Source of the DNA: a virus
DNA length: 34,343 nt
Direction: 5' to 3' (one strand)
Virus record (IMG/VR): IMGVR_UViG_3300025536_000031
Coordinates: 1 to 34,343 of that record
Part shown: one piece after another, positions 1-5,978 of the stretch
How the letters are laid out: each line of letters begins with the position of its first letter
Position numbering within the stretch: position 1 is the first letter of the stretch
Made by a program: the position numbers and the translations under genes
Notes under the pieces: model-generated
The model's database searches: none
Told to the model about the DNA's origin: nothing
Seen by the model: only the letters and a program-made list of their open reading frames with translations

Positions 1-4
1 TTCG

Positions 5-259
5 TCAGCCTTCACCTTTTTGAAATTTCACCACCCCCTGTGCCTCGTTCATCCAGAAAAATGGTTGCACTCCGCTTTGACGGCGCAACTCTGCTAGTTC
101 ATTACGGATTTCTTGTATCAATCTTTCTCTGTGCTGTGCATTAAAGTCATTGCCGTTGCACAACTCGCAGTGTTCGCCACGGTCAACTAGATCAAGATGG
201 AATCCATTGCGGCAGAAACGAAACTCTTGCGGGGCAATATAATCATTAACTCGAATCAT
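5..259 (-). CDS. Small hypothetical protein between HNH and TerS (if circular)
   Basis: 84 aa, not recognised. The N-terminal half has an irregular Cys/His set (FCRNGFH, then EHCELC), which suggests a small metal-binding knuckle. A charged helix rich in Glu, Arg and Leu follows. I chose the ATG at 259 because GAAAGG lies 8 bases upstream; a GTG one codon earlier is possible. It overlaps the end of the HNH gene by 14 bases, so the two are probably translationally coupled. Its stop codon lies only 4 bases from the left edge. If the molecule is circular, the small terminase follows after about 55 bases. Confidence 0.7.
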   Translation of the reverse strand: MIRVNDYIAPQEFRFCRNGFHLDLVDRGEHCELCNGNDFNAQHRERLIQEIRNELAELRRQSGVQPFFWMNEAQGVVKFQKGEG

Positions 260-563
260 CACTGTTGCCTTTCTGTTGCCGCTCTTTCGTTATCGTTGAA
301 TGACAAGACTTGCACAGGGCTTGCAAGTTATCCCAAGCAAATGCCAACGATGGATCGTCAACACGTTCAACGATGTGATGAACATCCACAGCAGCCACAA
401 TCAATCCATTGCGGTTGCATTGTTCACACAGAGGATGAACGGCAAGATATGCTTTGCTTGTCTTACGCCACGCCTGTGTGTCAAGGAACACACGGGCTGC
501 TTTACGCTCGGGCGATGACGGGCTAGATGGTTGGCTCTTATGGCTCGGGATTCGATAGGGCAA
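246..563 (-). CDS. HNH endonuclease, packaging-associated type
   Basis: 105 aa. Residues 46-88 form a classic HNH/zinc module: C46-x2-C49, His-His at 62-63 (DVHHI), Asn79 and C84-x2-CH88. The N-terminus MPYRIPSH is typical of the HNH proteins that sit next to phage terminases and act with them in DNA packaging or end cleavage. I chose the TTG at 563 because it follows the upstream stop at 572-574 and has AGAGGA just ahead. A longer reading from 701 would overlap the protease gene by 130 bases and adds residues unlike the family. Its place upstream of TerS holds only if the ends of the window join. Confidence 0.85.
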   Translation of the reverse strand: MPYRIPSHKSQPSSPSSPERKAARVFLDTQAWRKTSKAYLAVHPLCEQCNRNGLIVAAVDVHHIVERVDDPSLAFAWDNLQALCKSCHSTITKERQQKGNSDDSS

Positions 564-571
564 TGATCCTC

Positions 572-1759
572 TTATGCGTATGAAGTGAAGCCAGATAGAT
601 CGGCTATCGTCAACTGATATCCACCACCAAGACTTATCATCGCTGAATTTATTTCTGTGATGTATGCACTGTGAGCATTGCCGCCGCTTATTCCAAGCCA
701 CGTTGTTATCAAGACCATTTCACCATTGATGATTGCACAAAGAGGATTGCCCGAATCGCCACTGATAATTGCTTCATGCCAAGGCAAACGATTTTCTTTA
801 ACGCCATCTTGATATGAATCCGTTGTCATCGCCACAATGCCACCTGTGCCAATGTTTCTTAAATATGCCCATTCAAAGATTAACGCTTTCTCCTCAAAGT
901 CAGTTGCCATAACTGCATGGCCTGCCAACAATGTTGTTGGGTGAATCGACGGCAAGTAATCTGTCCAATTCGATGGCAACACTTTGCAAAAGCCAATCGT
1001 TTCTGGAACGTCACTATCAAGCAATTGCACGTCGATATCTGTTGACGCAATTCGTTGCCGCCCCGTGACCGTTCTAGTAATCACCTGATTGTCAGCAGTC
1101 ACAAACTTTATAGTTTCTCCAATGGAAATATAGTAATGATCCGCCGTCACAAAATGCCGTGGGCTGATTAACGTTCCTGCCCGTTTGTGGAATGACAAGG
1201 AATTCCACGGACTAAAGCAAGTGTGGTCAACATCACCCAACCAACAATCGGTGTTGCGCTCGTAAGTGTGGGTTGAGAAGTCTTGAACATTAAAAATCGC
1301 TTTGCTAGTGCCTGCCTCTTTGCCAGCGATCCTATCATCAACTTGATCGCACATATGCCGAGCCAATGACCCTTCAACAAAGTTGTTGAAAATGTTTGTT
1401 GAGCCAGAGCCGCTTTGACTTATAGCAACATCCACTCTCTTTGAAATCTTTTTAGATCGTGCAATGATTCCAACTGTGCCGTTGCCAACCCGGCTAACAT
1501 ATCCATTAGCAGCAACCGTGGCGATTGCTTCGTCGGAAGACGCATAAGAGACAAATGCCGTTGCATCACAAGAGGCTTCGTGATTGATAACAGCGCCTGT
1601 ATAAACATCTAGCAACCGATCATCTATCGTTGTTTGGCTAGACGATTCACCAGACACCACAACATCAACCGCACTGGCGGATAAGGTGAAATCCGATTCA
1701 GTCACATCCCAATTATTGAGCGGTAAAGATGCTGAATGGCTTGATCTAATTACGATCAT
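572..1759 (-). CDS. Trypsin-like serine protease with Ig-like (Big_2-type) domain, virion-associated candidate
   Basis: 395 aa. The C-terminal half has a full chymotrypsin-fold triad: His208 in VTADH, Asp243 in TDIDVQLL and Ser336 in GDSGNP. Residues about 52-115 resemble a bacterial Ig-like group 2 domain (SSDEAIATV, then GxVSRVGNGTVGIIA). There is no clear signal peptide. The start ATG overlaps the stop of the tail-spike gene (ATGA), so it belongs to the same structural unit. I infer a tail-borne protease that acts on surface protein or on the virion itself. With no endolysin visible, it is also a candidate for host-envelope penetration, which is speculation. Confidence 0.8.
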   Translation of the reverse strand: MIVIRSSHSASLPLNNWDVTESDFTLSASAVDVVVSGESSSQTTIDDRLLDVYTGAVINHEASCDATAFVSYASSDEAIATVAANGYVSRVGNGTVGIIARSKKISKRVDVAISQSGSGSTNIFNNFVEGSLARHMCDQVDDRIAGKEAGTSKAIFNVQDFSTHTYERNTDCWLGDVDHTCFSPWNSLSFHKRAGTLISPRHFVTADHYYISIGETIKFVTADNQVITRTVTGRQRIASTDIDVQLLDSDVPETIGFCKVLPSNWTDYLPSIHPTTLLAGHAVMATDFEEKALIFEWAYLRNIGTGGIVAMTTDSYQDGVKENRLPWHEAIISGDSGNPLCAIINGEMVLITTWLGISGGNAHSAYITEINSAMISLGGGYQLTIADLSGFTSYA

Positions 1760-3015
1760 GAAACGTCGTCATCCTCGATGTTATAGGGCGTTCCCAACAA
1801 ATTGGTAACTCCACTCCCCCACGGTGTTGCCGCCGAGAATGTTTTGAGCGTGTTGAATCCTGCCTTGATATTTACTGAAACGCTGTTGTTGGCAATGCAT
1901 GTTCCACTTGCGGGCACGATTCTTGTCCTATAAATGCTCGCACCTTCAACGAGTCTGTTGATGCTACATCCGTTCAAAACACAGTTGTCCATCAGACCAG
2001 CAACCTTGACGTTCCAAGATGCAGCATTGACGGTGCATCGTCGCATTATGCCGCTCATGGTGCCGCCCGTGGAAGCGCCTGTTGCACCACATAAGCCTTT
2101 CAAACCGGCAACACAATCTTCAAAAAGGATTGTTGATTGAGTGGTCATATTTGTTAGACCACCATATAAGCCGGTTGAAAGCGAAGAGGTTCGGCAATTC
2201 CTGAACGTGCCGTTAAGTGATCCGCTACCAGTAATCACCATGATTACTGTTGTTGTATCAACCCCAAGAAAATCCAAATCTTCGTGGTAACATTCTGGTG
2301 TTGAAGTGAAATTTGTAAGATTGAGTTGAAGTTGAGTTGTAATCGTAAACCCAATTAATCTTATATTCGCTGCTGATTGTGTGCCCCCTGGAATGAACGT
2401 TGATCGGCTGCCTGCCATCGAAATCATATCAACATAATTTGTATCATGAGGGATTACCGCCCCAGTATAGACCCCAGGTCCAACTAGAACGGTTGCTCTA
2501 TTTGTGTTGCTAAGAGCGGCACCGTTAGGAGTCAACAATTTTGCGGCTGTATAGGCGGCTGTTAGAGCCGTTCCGTTAGCGGCTGCCGATCCATTGGCAG
2601 TAACGATAACGCAAGAGGTTGAATTTAACCTCAGAGAGATTCCACCAGCGGTAACACCATCACCAACCCTTAAATCAAGCGTGTCGGTTGTGGTGGCAAT
2701 TTCACCTTGTTCTAAAACAATGGCGTTGATGTTGGCGGCTGTGTCGTGTTGAAGAATAACCCGTGCGTCCAATTCTCCATCATCATTCAGACTCACCCAA
2801 CCATTGGGCTGATTTTCACTCGCAATAAAATCATCAATTTGGGCATGGGTTGTGGTGCCGATATTCTCTAAATCGTTGTGATCCTGAGAAATGCCCTCGA
2901 TTCCACCATCAGCGTGAATCGTGCCATCAACTTCTAAGTGACCTGTGATATATGCCGAGCCGTCATTTTCCGATTGTGCTTGTGTGGGTGTGCCACTTCC
3001 AACTTTTATTCCCAT
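1756..3015 (-). CDS. Tail spike/fibre protein with beta-helix-like body
   Basis: 419 aa. Residues about 87-126 carry the pattern LEQGEIATTTDT...VGDG.TAGG, which is widespread at the N-terminal part of phage tail fibres. The remainder is rich in short Thr/Ser/Asn/Gly strands with recurring C-x-(I/V) and N-x-x-I steps, as expected for a right-handed beta-helix. No catalytic motif was recognised. It is the first gene after a TANATA element, whose six bases end 7 bases before the ATG; AAGG in that gap could be a weak Shine-Dalgarno sequence. The next gene is coupled through ATGA. Probable role: receptor binding or surface polymer recognition. Confidence 0.72.
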   Translation of the reverse strand: MGIKVGSGTPTQAQSENDGSAYITGHLEVDGTIHADGGIEGISQDHNDLENIGTTTHAQIDDFIASENQPNGWVSLNDDGELDARVILQHDTAANINAIVLEQGEIATTTDTLDLRVGDGVTAGGISLRLNSTSCVIVTANGSAAANGTALTAAYTAAKLLTPNGAALSNTNRATVLVGPGVYTGAVIPHDTNYVDMISMAGSRSTFIPGGTQSAANIRLIGFTITTQLQLNLTNFTSTPECYHEDLDFLGVDTTTVIMVITGSGSLNGTFRNCRTSSLSTGLYGGLTNMTTQSTILFEDCVAGLKGLCGATGASTGGTMSGIMRRCTVNAASWNVKVAGLMDNCVLNGCSINRLVEGASIYRTRIVPASGTCIANNSVSVNIKAGFNTLKTFSAATPWGSGVTNLLGTPYNIEDDDVS

Positions 3016-3022
3016 AGTGCCT

Positions 3023-3028
3023 TATTTA
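3023..3028 (-). promoter_or_regulatory. TANATA element (TAAATA), candidate late promoter
   Basis: Minus-strand CTAAATAAGG, with 7 bases to the tail-spike ATG. Its first three bases are the stop codon of the upstream gene. It is one of about eleven such elements ahead of structural genes. Confidence 0.5.
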
Positions 3029-3970
3029 GGCTCTGCTACTCCAGATTTCACAATCAACCACCTGATGGAATAGATGTTGGTCTGTCCCTGTTTTTCGCTC
3101 GGGTGGCGCATCAGAAACATTTCTAACAATTACGTTGTGGATATTTCCGTTAAACCAATGCCCTCGATATCCATTCAAGGCGTCTTTAATCTCTTTGGAC
3201 GCATCAACCGTTTCTGAATAAGTTTCAGCAAATACATCAATTGAAAACGTGGGATGTTCAATGCCGATCTTGGAAATCAAGTTGTATTCTCTGCCGCCGT
3301 TTTTCTTTGTATAAGAAACACACGGATATTGGCGTTTGGCTTGTGGGAAATTCTGTGGATAAGCTGGCAGGCTTGTTTCGCTCGAAAGGAAAGCCTTCAA
3401 GCCCTCTTCAATCGTGTAATCAATCGTGTTGATCGTGAGGGCGGGCCAATTGCTCGGTGTTGCATTTGCAGAGGTTGCAAATCTGGATATCAAAGATGAT
3501 CCCTGCCAACCACTTTTGAACACAAGATTTACAACACCACCACGATTAGCAATCGCATCTTCGCACAACTCGGCAATATCAAAAGTAACGTTTCCGCCTG
3601 CATAGGCCACACTGGTGGTGGGCGTGGTTGGGTTGCCTGCCGATCCCGTCCAGGTGGTTAGACCACTAGAGTTGTAAGTTGCCCCGCCTTCACTCCAGAA
3701 TTGACCACAACGATAAACAGTCAAGGTTTGGTTCTCGCTGGTAGCGCCGTCTGGCTTCAACGTCAACGTGGCTGTGTCGATTGTGTAATTGCCGATCAAC
3801 TCCGAGATATCAAAACGCATGATCGCAAGATATTCAACAAGGGTCGTTAATGGTGGCGACACTCGCCCCACGATGATATTGGCATTGCTGCCATAGTTGG
3901 TGGTCGGGGTGGCACTATCCAAATAGGTTTCTTGGTTAATGCCCTCGCCTGTTTGAAAAATGTATTCCAC
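3026..3970 (-). CDS. DNRLRE-like beta domain fused to DUF3168/tail-terminator-like domain
   Basis: 314 aa. Residues about 10-185 resemble DNRLRE/CBM96-type beta-sandwich domains: ETYLDSATPTTNYG, then FDIS...IDTATLTL and TVYRC..FWSEGGATYNS. The last 125 residues match the DUF3168 style of siphovirus tail terminators (LPAYPQ, then PCVSYTKKNGG and DVFAETYSETVDASKEIKDAL). I chose GTG at 3970 because it shares a base with the upstream stop (TAGTG) and follows GGAGA. The window has a second DUF3168-like protein in the usual place (24018-24794), so this one may have been recruited as an adaptor for a fibre or decoration. Confidence 0.7.
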   Translation of the reverse strand: MEYIFQTGEGINQETYLDSATPTTNYGSNANIIVGRVSPPLTTLVEYLAIMRFDISELIGNYTIDTATLTLKPDGATSENQTLTVYRCGQFWSEGGATYNSSGLTTWTGSAGNPTTPTTSVAYAGGNVTFDIAELCEDAIANRGGVVNLVFKSGWQGSSLISRFATSANATPSNWPALTINTIDYTIEEGLKAFLSSETSLPAYPQNFPQAKRQYPCVSYTKKNGGREYNLISKIGIEHPTFSIDVFAETYSETVDASKEIKDALNGYRGHWFNGNIHNVIVRNVSDAPPERKTGTDQHLFHQVVDCEIWSSRA

Positions 3971-4350
3971 TATCTCTCCAAGATCGTGTAATCCAGTTGA
4001 GCCGTGCCGCCAATAGCGTGTGCCCATATATTCACATTTTGAATCGGGCAAACGCAAACTTCACCCGGCTCTAAATGAAGGAAGACCCCAATTTCCATTG
4101 ACGATATTGTTTCGACGCCAACCTCGATTGTTATCACATCGCTTAGATTGTGGAAGACGCTCCAACCCGGCGTGCCAGATATCAAGGCATCACTAATTTC
4201 AAGTGGTTCCATCACCGTGGATAAATCTTGCACGCAAGAAAATTTGTGATTGCCAGCCATGTCGTATGAACTGGCTTTCTGCTTTTGGCTGAATATCAAA
4301 TTTGCATTCGCCACTTCCATTCCGGTTATCACTTTACTTTCATCGCTCAT
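3970..4350 (-). CDS. Hypothetical structural-operon protein
   Basis: 126 aa, not recognised. It is soluble and beta-rich, with pairs such as SDVITIEVGVETISSMEIGVFLH and EVCVCPIQNVNIWA near the C-terminus. It opens the distal-tail operon: a terminator at 4381-4402 ends the unit upstream, and TACATA lies 5 bases before the ATG. No Shine-Dalgarno sequence at useful spacing is present. A reading from 4548 would run back through the terminator and is rejected. The following gene overlaps by one base. Virion component by context only. Confidence 0.7.
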   Translation of the reverse strand: MSDESKVITGMEVANANLIFSQKQKASSYDMAGNHKFSCVQDLSTVMEPLEISDALISGTPGWSVFHNLSDVITIEVGVETISSMEIGVFLHLEPGEVCVCPIQNVNIWAHAIGGTAQLDYTILER

Positions 4351-4355
4351 GCCTT

Positions 4356-4361
4356 TATGTA
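4356..4361 (-). promoter_or_regulatory. TANATA element (TACATA), candidate late promoter
   Basis: Minus-strand CATACATAAAGGC directly followed by ATG, just after the terminator at 4381-4402. The 5-base gap would put the transcript start at or inside the start codon. Confidence 0.5.
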
Positions 4362-4380
4362 TGACTTGGGCGCATAAAAA

Positions 4381-4402
4381 AACGCTGGCGGTTGCCAGCG
4401 TT
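4381..4402 (-). terminator. Rho-independent terminator
   Basis: Perfect 9-bp stem AACGCTGGC / GCCAGCGTT with a 4-base loop and a run of T after it on the minus strand. It separates the early operon (5322 to 4430) from the distal tail operon. Flanking A and T runs would allow it to work both ways. Confidence 0.85.
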
Positions 4403-4429
4403 TTTCCACGGCGGGGAAAGGAAACCCGT

Positions 4430-4738
4430 CTAACGTGTCTTAACCTTGCCTTTCTTGGCGGCATACTTTTCAGCCCGCTCTTTCTTTTCTTTTTCATACA
4501 AGTGTTTTTTGTATTTCTGGCGATTCTTGGCAATTTTCTGGTCGCCAAAGTTTTTGATGATCCATTGTTCCCTTCGCTCTTCGTGGTCCGCCAATGTTTT
4601 CATTTCGCTCAACTTCCGTTGTTGTTCGGCAAACGAATCCCATTGATAGAATTTGGTGCCAACTTTGATTCTGGTTTGTGCCGTGGCCGATCCAGGTAAC
4701 AGCACGGCCAACACAAGTGTTATCAAAAGACGTTTCAT
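4430..4738 (-). CDS. Small secreted, highly charged protein
   Basis: 102 aa. It starts with a clear signal peptide (MKRLLITLVLAVLLPGSATAQ, cleavage probably after ATA). The mature part is strongly charged and helical, ending in a Lys/Glu-rich tail (YEKEKKERAEKYAAKKGKVK). The start is set by TTGGAGGG 7 bases upstream. It is last in the four-gene early-type operon and is followed by a strong terminator. A periplasmic role such as superinfection exclusion or lysis accessory is possible, but nothing in the sequence decides this. Confidence 0.8.
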   Translation of the reverse strand: MKRLLITLVLAVLLPGSATAQTRIKVGTKFYQWDSFAEQQRKLSEMKTLADHEERREQWIIKNFGDQKIAKNRQKYKKHLYEKEKKERAEKYAAKKGKVKTR

Positions 4739-4914
4739 CGGTTTTGCCCTCCAAGGTAGGATTGATCGAAAACATGAAGACATGACCATGACCGCAAAAC
4801 GTTGTCAAGTATCAAACCGCCCGGTTGCACGGCCATTTTCCTTAGCCTGTCCAAACGCTCTTTGGTTTCCTTGATTCGCTCGCCCAACTGGTCTAGTGCC
4901 TGTGTCGTGTTCAT
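4735..4914 (-). CDS. Short coiled-coil-like protein, hypothetical
   Basis: 59 aa. The start overlaps the stop of the alpha-CTD-like gene (ATGA), and its own stop overlaps the start of the secreted-protein gene (ATGA), which is strong evidence for a real, coupled gene. The N-terminal 27 residues form a charged amphipathic helix with Leu spacing (LDQLGERIKETKERLDRL). The C-terminus holds one Cys and several aromatics. No family recognised. Confidence 0.72.
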   Translation of the reverse strand: MNTTQALDQLGERIKETKERLDRLRKMAVQPGGLILDNVLRSWSCLHVFDQSYLGGQNR

Positions 4915-5183
4915 CCGATCAACTCCAGCGTGTGATAATTGTTCAGGCAGTGGAGCAACTTGTTGATAGCGCCCGTGCCTAAGTGGTCGATGGTAAACAA
5001 CGTTTCTTGGCTGGTGTGCATCAGTTGTTCCAAGGTCACGATTCCTGCCCGCTCTAAAAGGTTGATCGTGCGGACATTGAGCGCCCCGATTTCCTCTAGG
5101 TCTGCCAGCACGTCACCACGTCTAATCCCCTGCCTGATCGCTTCCAAGGCTGCCGGTTGAAGGTGGATTTTCATTTTCTTCAT
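4911..5183 (-). CDS. Stand-alone RNA polymerase alpha-subunit C-terminal-domain-like protein
   Basis: 90 aa. Residues 34-88 follow the RNA polymerase alpha CTD fold: ALNVRTINLLERAGIVTLEQLMHTS, then LFTIDHLGTGAINKLL. Against the E. coli alpha CTD, the DNA-contacting Arg265, Asn268 and Gly296 are kept (here R38, N41, G69), while Lys298 and Ser299 are replaced by Gly and Ala. There is no N-terminal assembly domain, so it cannot be a full alpha subunit. It probably binds DNA, polymerase or an activator. The start is uncertain: ATG 5183 or 5174 overlaps the RHH gene by about 60 bases, and GTG near 5111 would avoid this. It is coupled to the next gene by ATGA. Confidence 0.8.
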   Translation of the reverse strand: MKKMKIHLQPAALEAIRQGIRRGDVLADLEEIGALNVRTINLLERAGIVTLEQLMHTSQETLFTIDHLGTGAINKLLHCLNNYHTLELIG

Positions 5184-5322
5184 CCTTGTTGGGTTTCTTA
5201 AACTTCAACAGCCGTTCTAGTATCTCGGTGAAACTCTCACCGTAACTGCCCTTGCTCTTGATCCACAGGTAAACATCTTTTGAAATGCTAACCCCTTGCC
5301 TTTGTCGTTTTTTGTCAACCAT
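5122..5322 (-). CDS. Ribbon-helix-helix-type small DNA-binding protein
   Basis: 66 aa. The pattern VSISKDVYLWIKSKGSYGESFTEILERLLKF fits the beta strand - helix - helix of RHH/VapB-like regulators: alternating residues in the strand, then a Gly-Glu-Ser-Phe turn and a second Leu-rich helix. The tail is acidic and Pro/Gly-rich. It is first in the operon RHH - alphaCTD - 59 aa - secreted protein. A sigma70-like promoter and a perfect 7-5-7 inverted repeat sit just upstream, so autoregulation is likely. It could be an orphan antitoxin, but no toxin partner is recognised next to it. Confidence 0.75.
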   Translation of the reverse strand: MVDKKRQRQGVSISKDVYLWIKSKGSYGESFTEILERLLKFKKPNKDEENENPPSTGSLGSDQAGD

Positions 5323-5347
5323 TTCAACACATCTTTCATTTTCACTC

Positions 5348-5366
5348 GTTTCAACACTTTTGAAAC
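5348..5366 (-). promoter_or_regulatory. Inverted repeat, candidate operator of the RHH operon
   Basis: Perfect 7-bp arms GTTTCAA / TTGAAAC with 5 bases between, at about +1 of the promoter at 5373-5400 and 26 bases upstream of the RHH start. RHH proteins commonly bind such repeats to repress their own genes. Confidence 0.55.
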
Positions 5367-5372
5367 CGCATG

Positions 5373-5400
5373 ACTATATGCCTTTTTTGTCCAGAGTAAA
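5373..5400 (-). promoter_or_regulatory. sigma70-like promoter of the RHH/alpha-CTD operon
   Basis: Minus strand TTTACT - 16 bases - TATAGT, followed within 8 bases by the 7-5-7 inverted repeat. Same architecture as the two TTTACA-N16 promoters at 12946-12973 and 14841-14868. Confidence 0.6.
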
Positions 5401-5508
5401 GTAAACCGGGGAAAAAGTTTCCAAGATTTCTGGCGATAGTGTGAAATCAACTAGGATCGTTTCTAACGCCATCCGAGCGGCAAGGGCCTAGAAGTGGCTT
5501 GGATCGTC

Positions 5509-5550
5509 CGATTCTTTTTTTAACAATCAGATTGTTATTTCACAGAATCG
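5509..5550. repeat. Nested palindromes in non-coding region
   Basis: Outer arms CGATTCT (5509-5515) and AGAATCG (5544-5550) enclose a perfect 15-base palindrome AACAATC-A-GATTGTT (5522-5536). It lies in the gene-free stretch 5401-5893. Candidate operator or origin-associated site. Confidence 0.45.
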
Positions 5551-5650
5551 GGGCGGGTTCGGCGGCAGGGTATACCTTTCTTTCCCTGGCAGGTTGTTCC
5601 TATGGGAAGGTTTGGCTTCTGGCTCGGTCTCTATGATGTGCTGGCGGGAA

Positions 5651-5718
5651 ATGCTTGGGCCAGTCTTGGGCGCAGCACGGCAAAGATGAAGACCCTGCCC
5701 GGTGATGCTTGGGCCAGT
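5651..5718. repeat. 14-bp direct repeat pair
   Basis: ATGCTTGGGCCAGT occurs at 5651-5664 and 5705-5718 in the same orientation. The second copy lies inside 8-bp inverted arms GAAGACCC (5688-5695) and GGGTCTTC (5732-5739). No open frame of quality spans it. Possible protein-binding sites of the origin region. Confidence 0.4.
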
Positions 5719-5781
5719 GTGGGGGTGCCGTGGGTCTTCGCTAGCCTGCCAGCCCTCTTATCAACGTGATGGGTCGATCCC

Positions 5782-5812
5782 GCCCGCCGAACCCCGCAAG
5801 GGGTGAGCGGGC
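5782..5812. repeat. GC-rich hairpin with GNRA-type loop
   Basis: Outer stem GCCCGC / GCGGGC and inner stem ACCCC / GGGGT closed by GCAA. It lies between the 14-bp repeats and the AT-rich stretch beside the iterons. Confidence 0.45.
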
Positions 5813-5817
5813 TTGAT

Positions 5818-5976
5818 GGATTTTAGTTTTGAAAAGAATACGAGCGAAGCGAGTATTCTTTTCATATGAATTGATACTTATCTTAATATCTGATCCCAAT
5901 CCGCCCCTTGACTGTCCCAATCCGCCCCTTGAAAAATCCCAATCCGCCCCTTGAACTGTCCCAATCCGCCCCTTGA
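5818..5976. other. Candidate replication origin: four iterons beside AT-rich DNA
   Basis: Four identical 18-bp direct repeats TCCCAATCCGCCCCTTGA begin at 5894, 5915, 5937 and 5959, so the spacing is 21, 22 and 22 bases (two helical turns, same face). They abut an AT-rich stretch at 5818-5893 and end 3 bases from the rep stop codon. Same-face iterons beside AT-rich DNA and a rep gene are the hallmark of iteron-controlled theta replicons. The array lies 3' of rep rather than upstream of it. Confidence 0.75.
5831..5863. repeat. 11-bp inverted repeat in AT-rich stretch
   Basis: Perfect arms GAAAAGAATAC / GTATTCTTTTC around an 11-base centre. It lies in the AT-rich segment (about 5818-5893) next to the iterons. 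It could be a terminator for rep transcripts coming from the right or part of a DNA-unwinding element. Confidence 0.5.
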
Positions 5977-5978
5977 CG

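Noticed and set aside
3353-3361. TGTGGATAA resembling a DnaA box
   Set aside because: A single copy inside a coding region far from the origin candidate.
4351-4548. N-terminal extension of the gene at 3970-4350
   Set aside because: It would translate through a strong terminator and the TACATA element.
4250-4699. 149-residue plus-strand frame rich in Phe and Leu
   Set aside because: It is the reverse reading of a signal-peptide gene and a terminator; no ribosome site and no plus-strand context.
5217-5450. 77-residue open frame overlapping the RHH gene
   Set aside because: It crosses the promoter and operator, and its composition is unlike a protein; the RHH frame has a clear family pattern.
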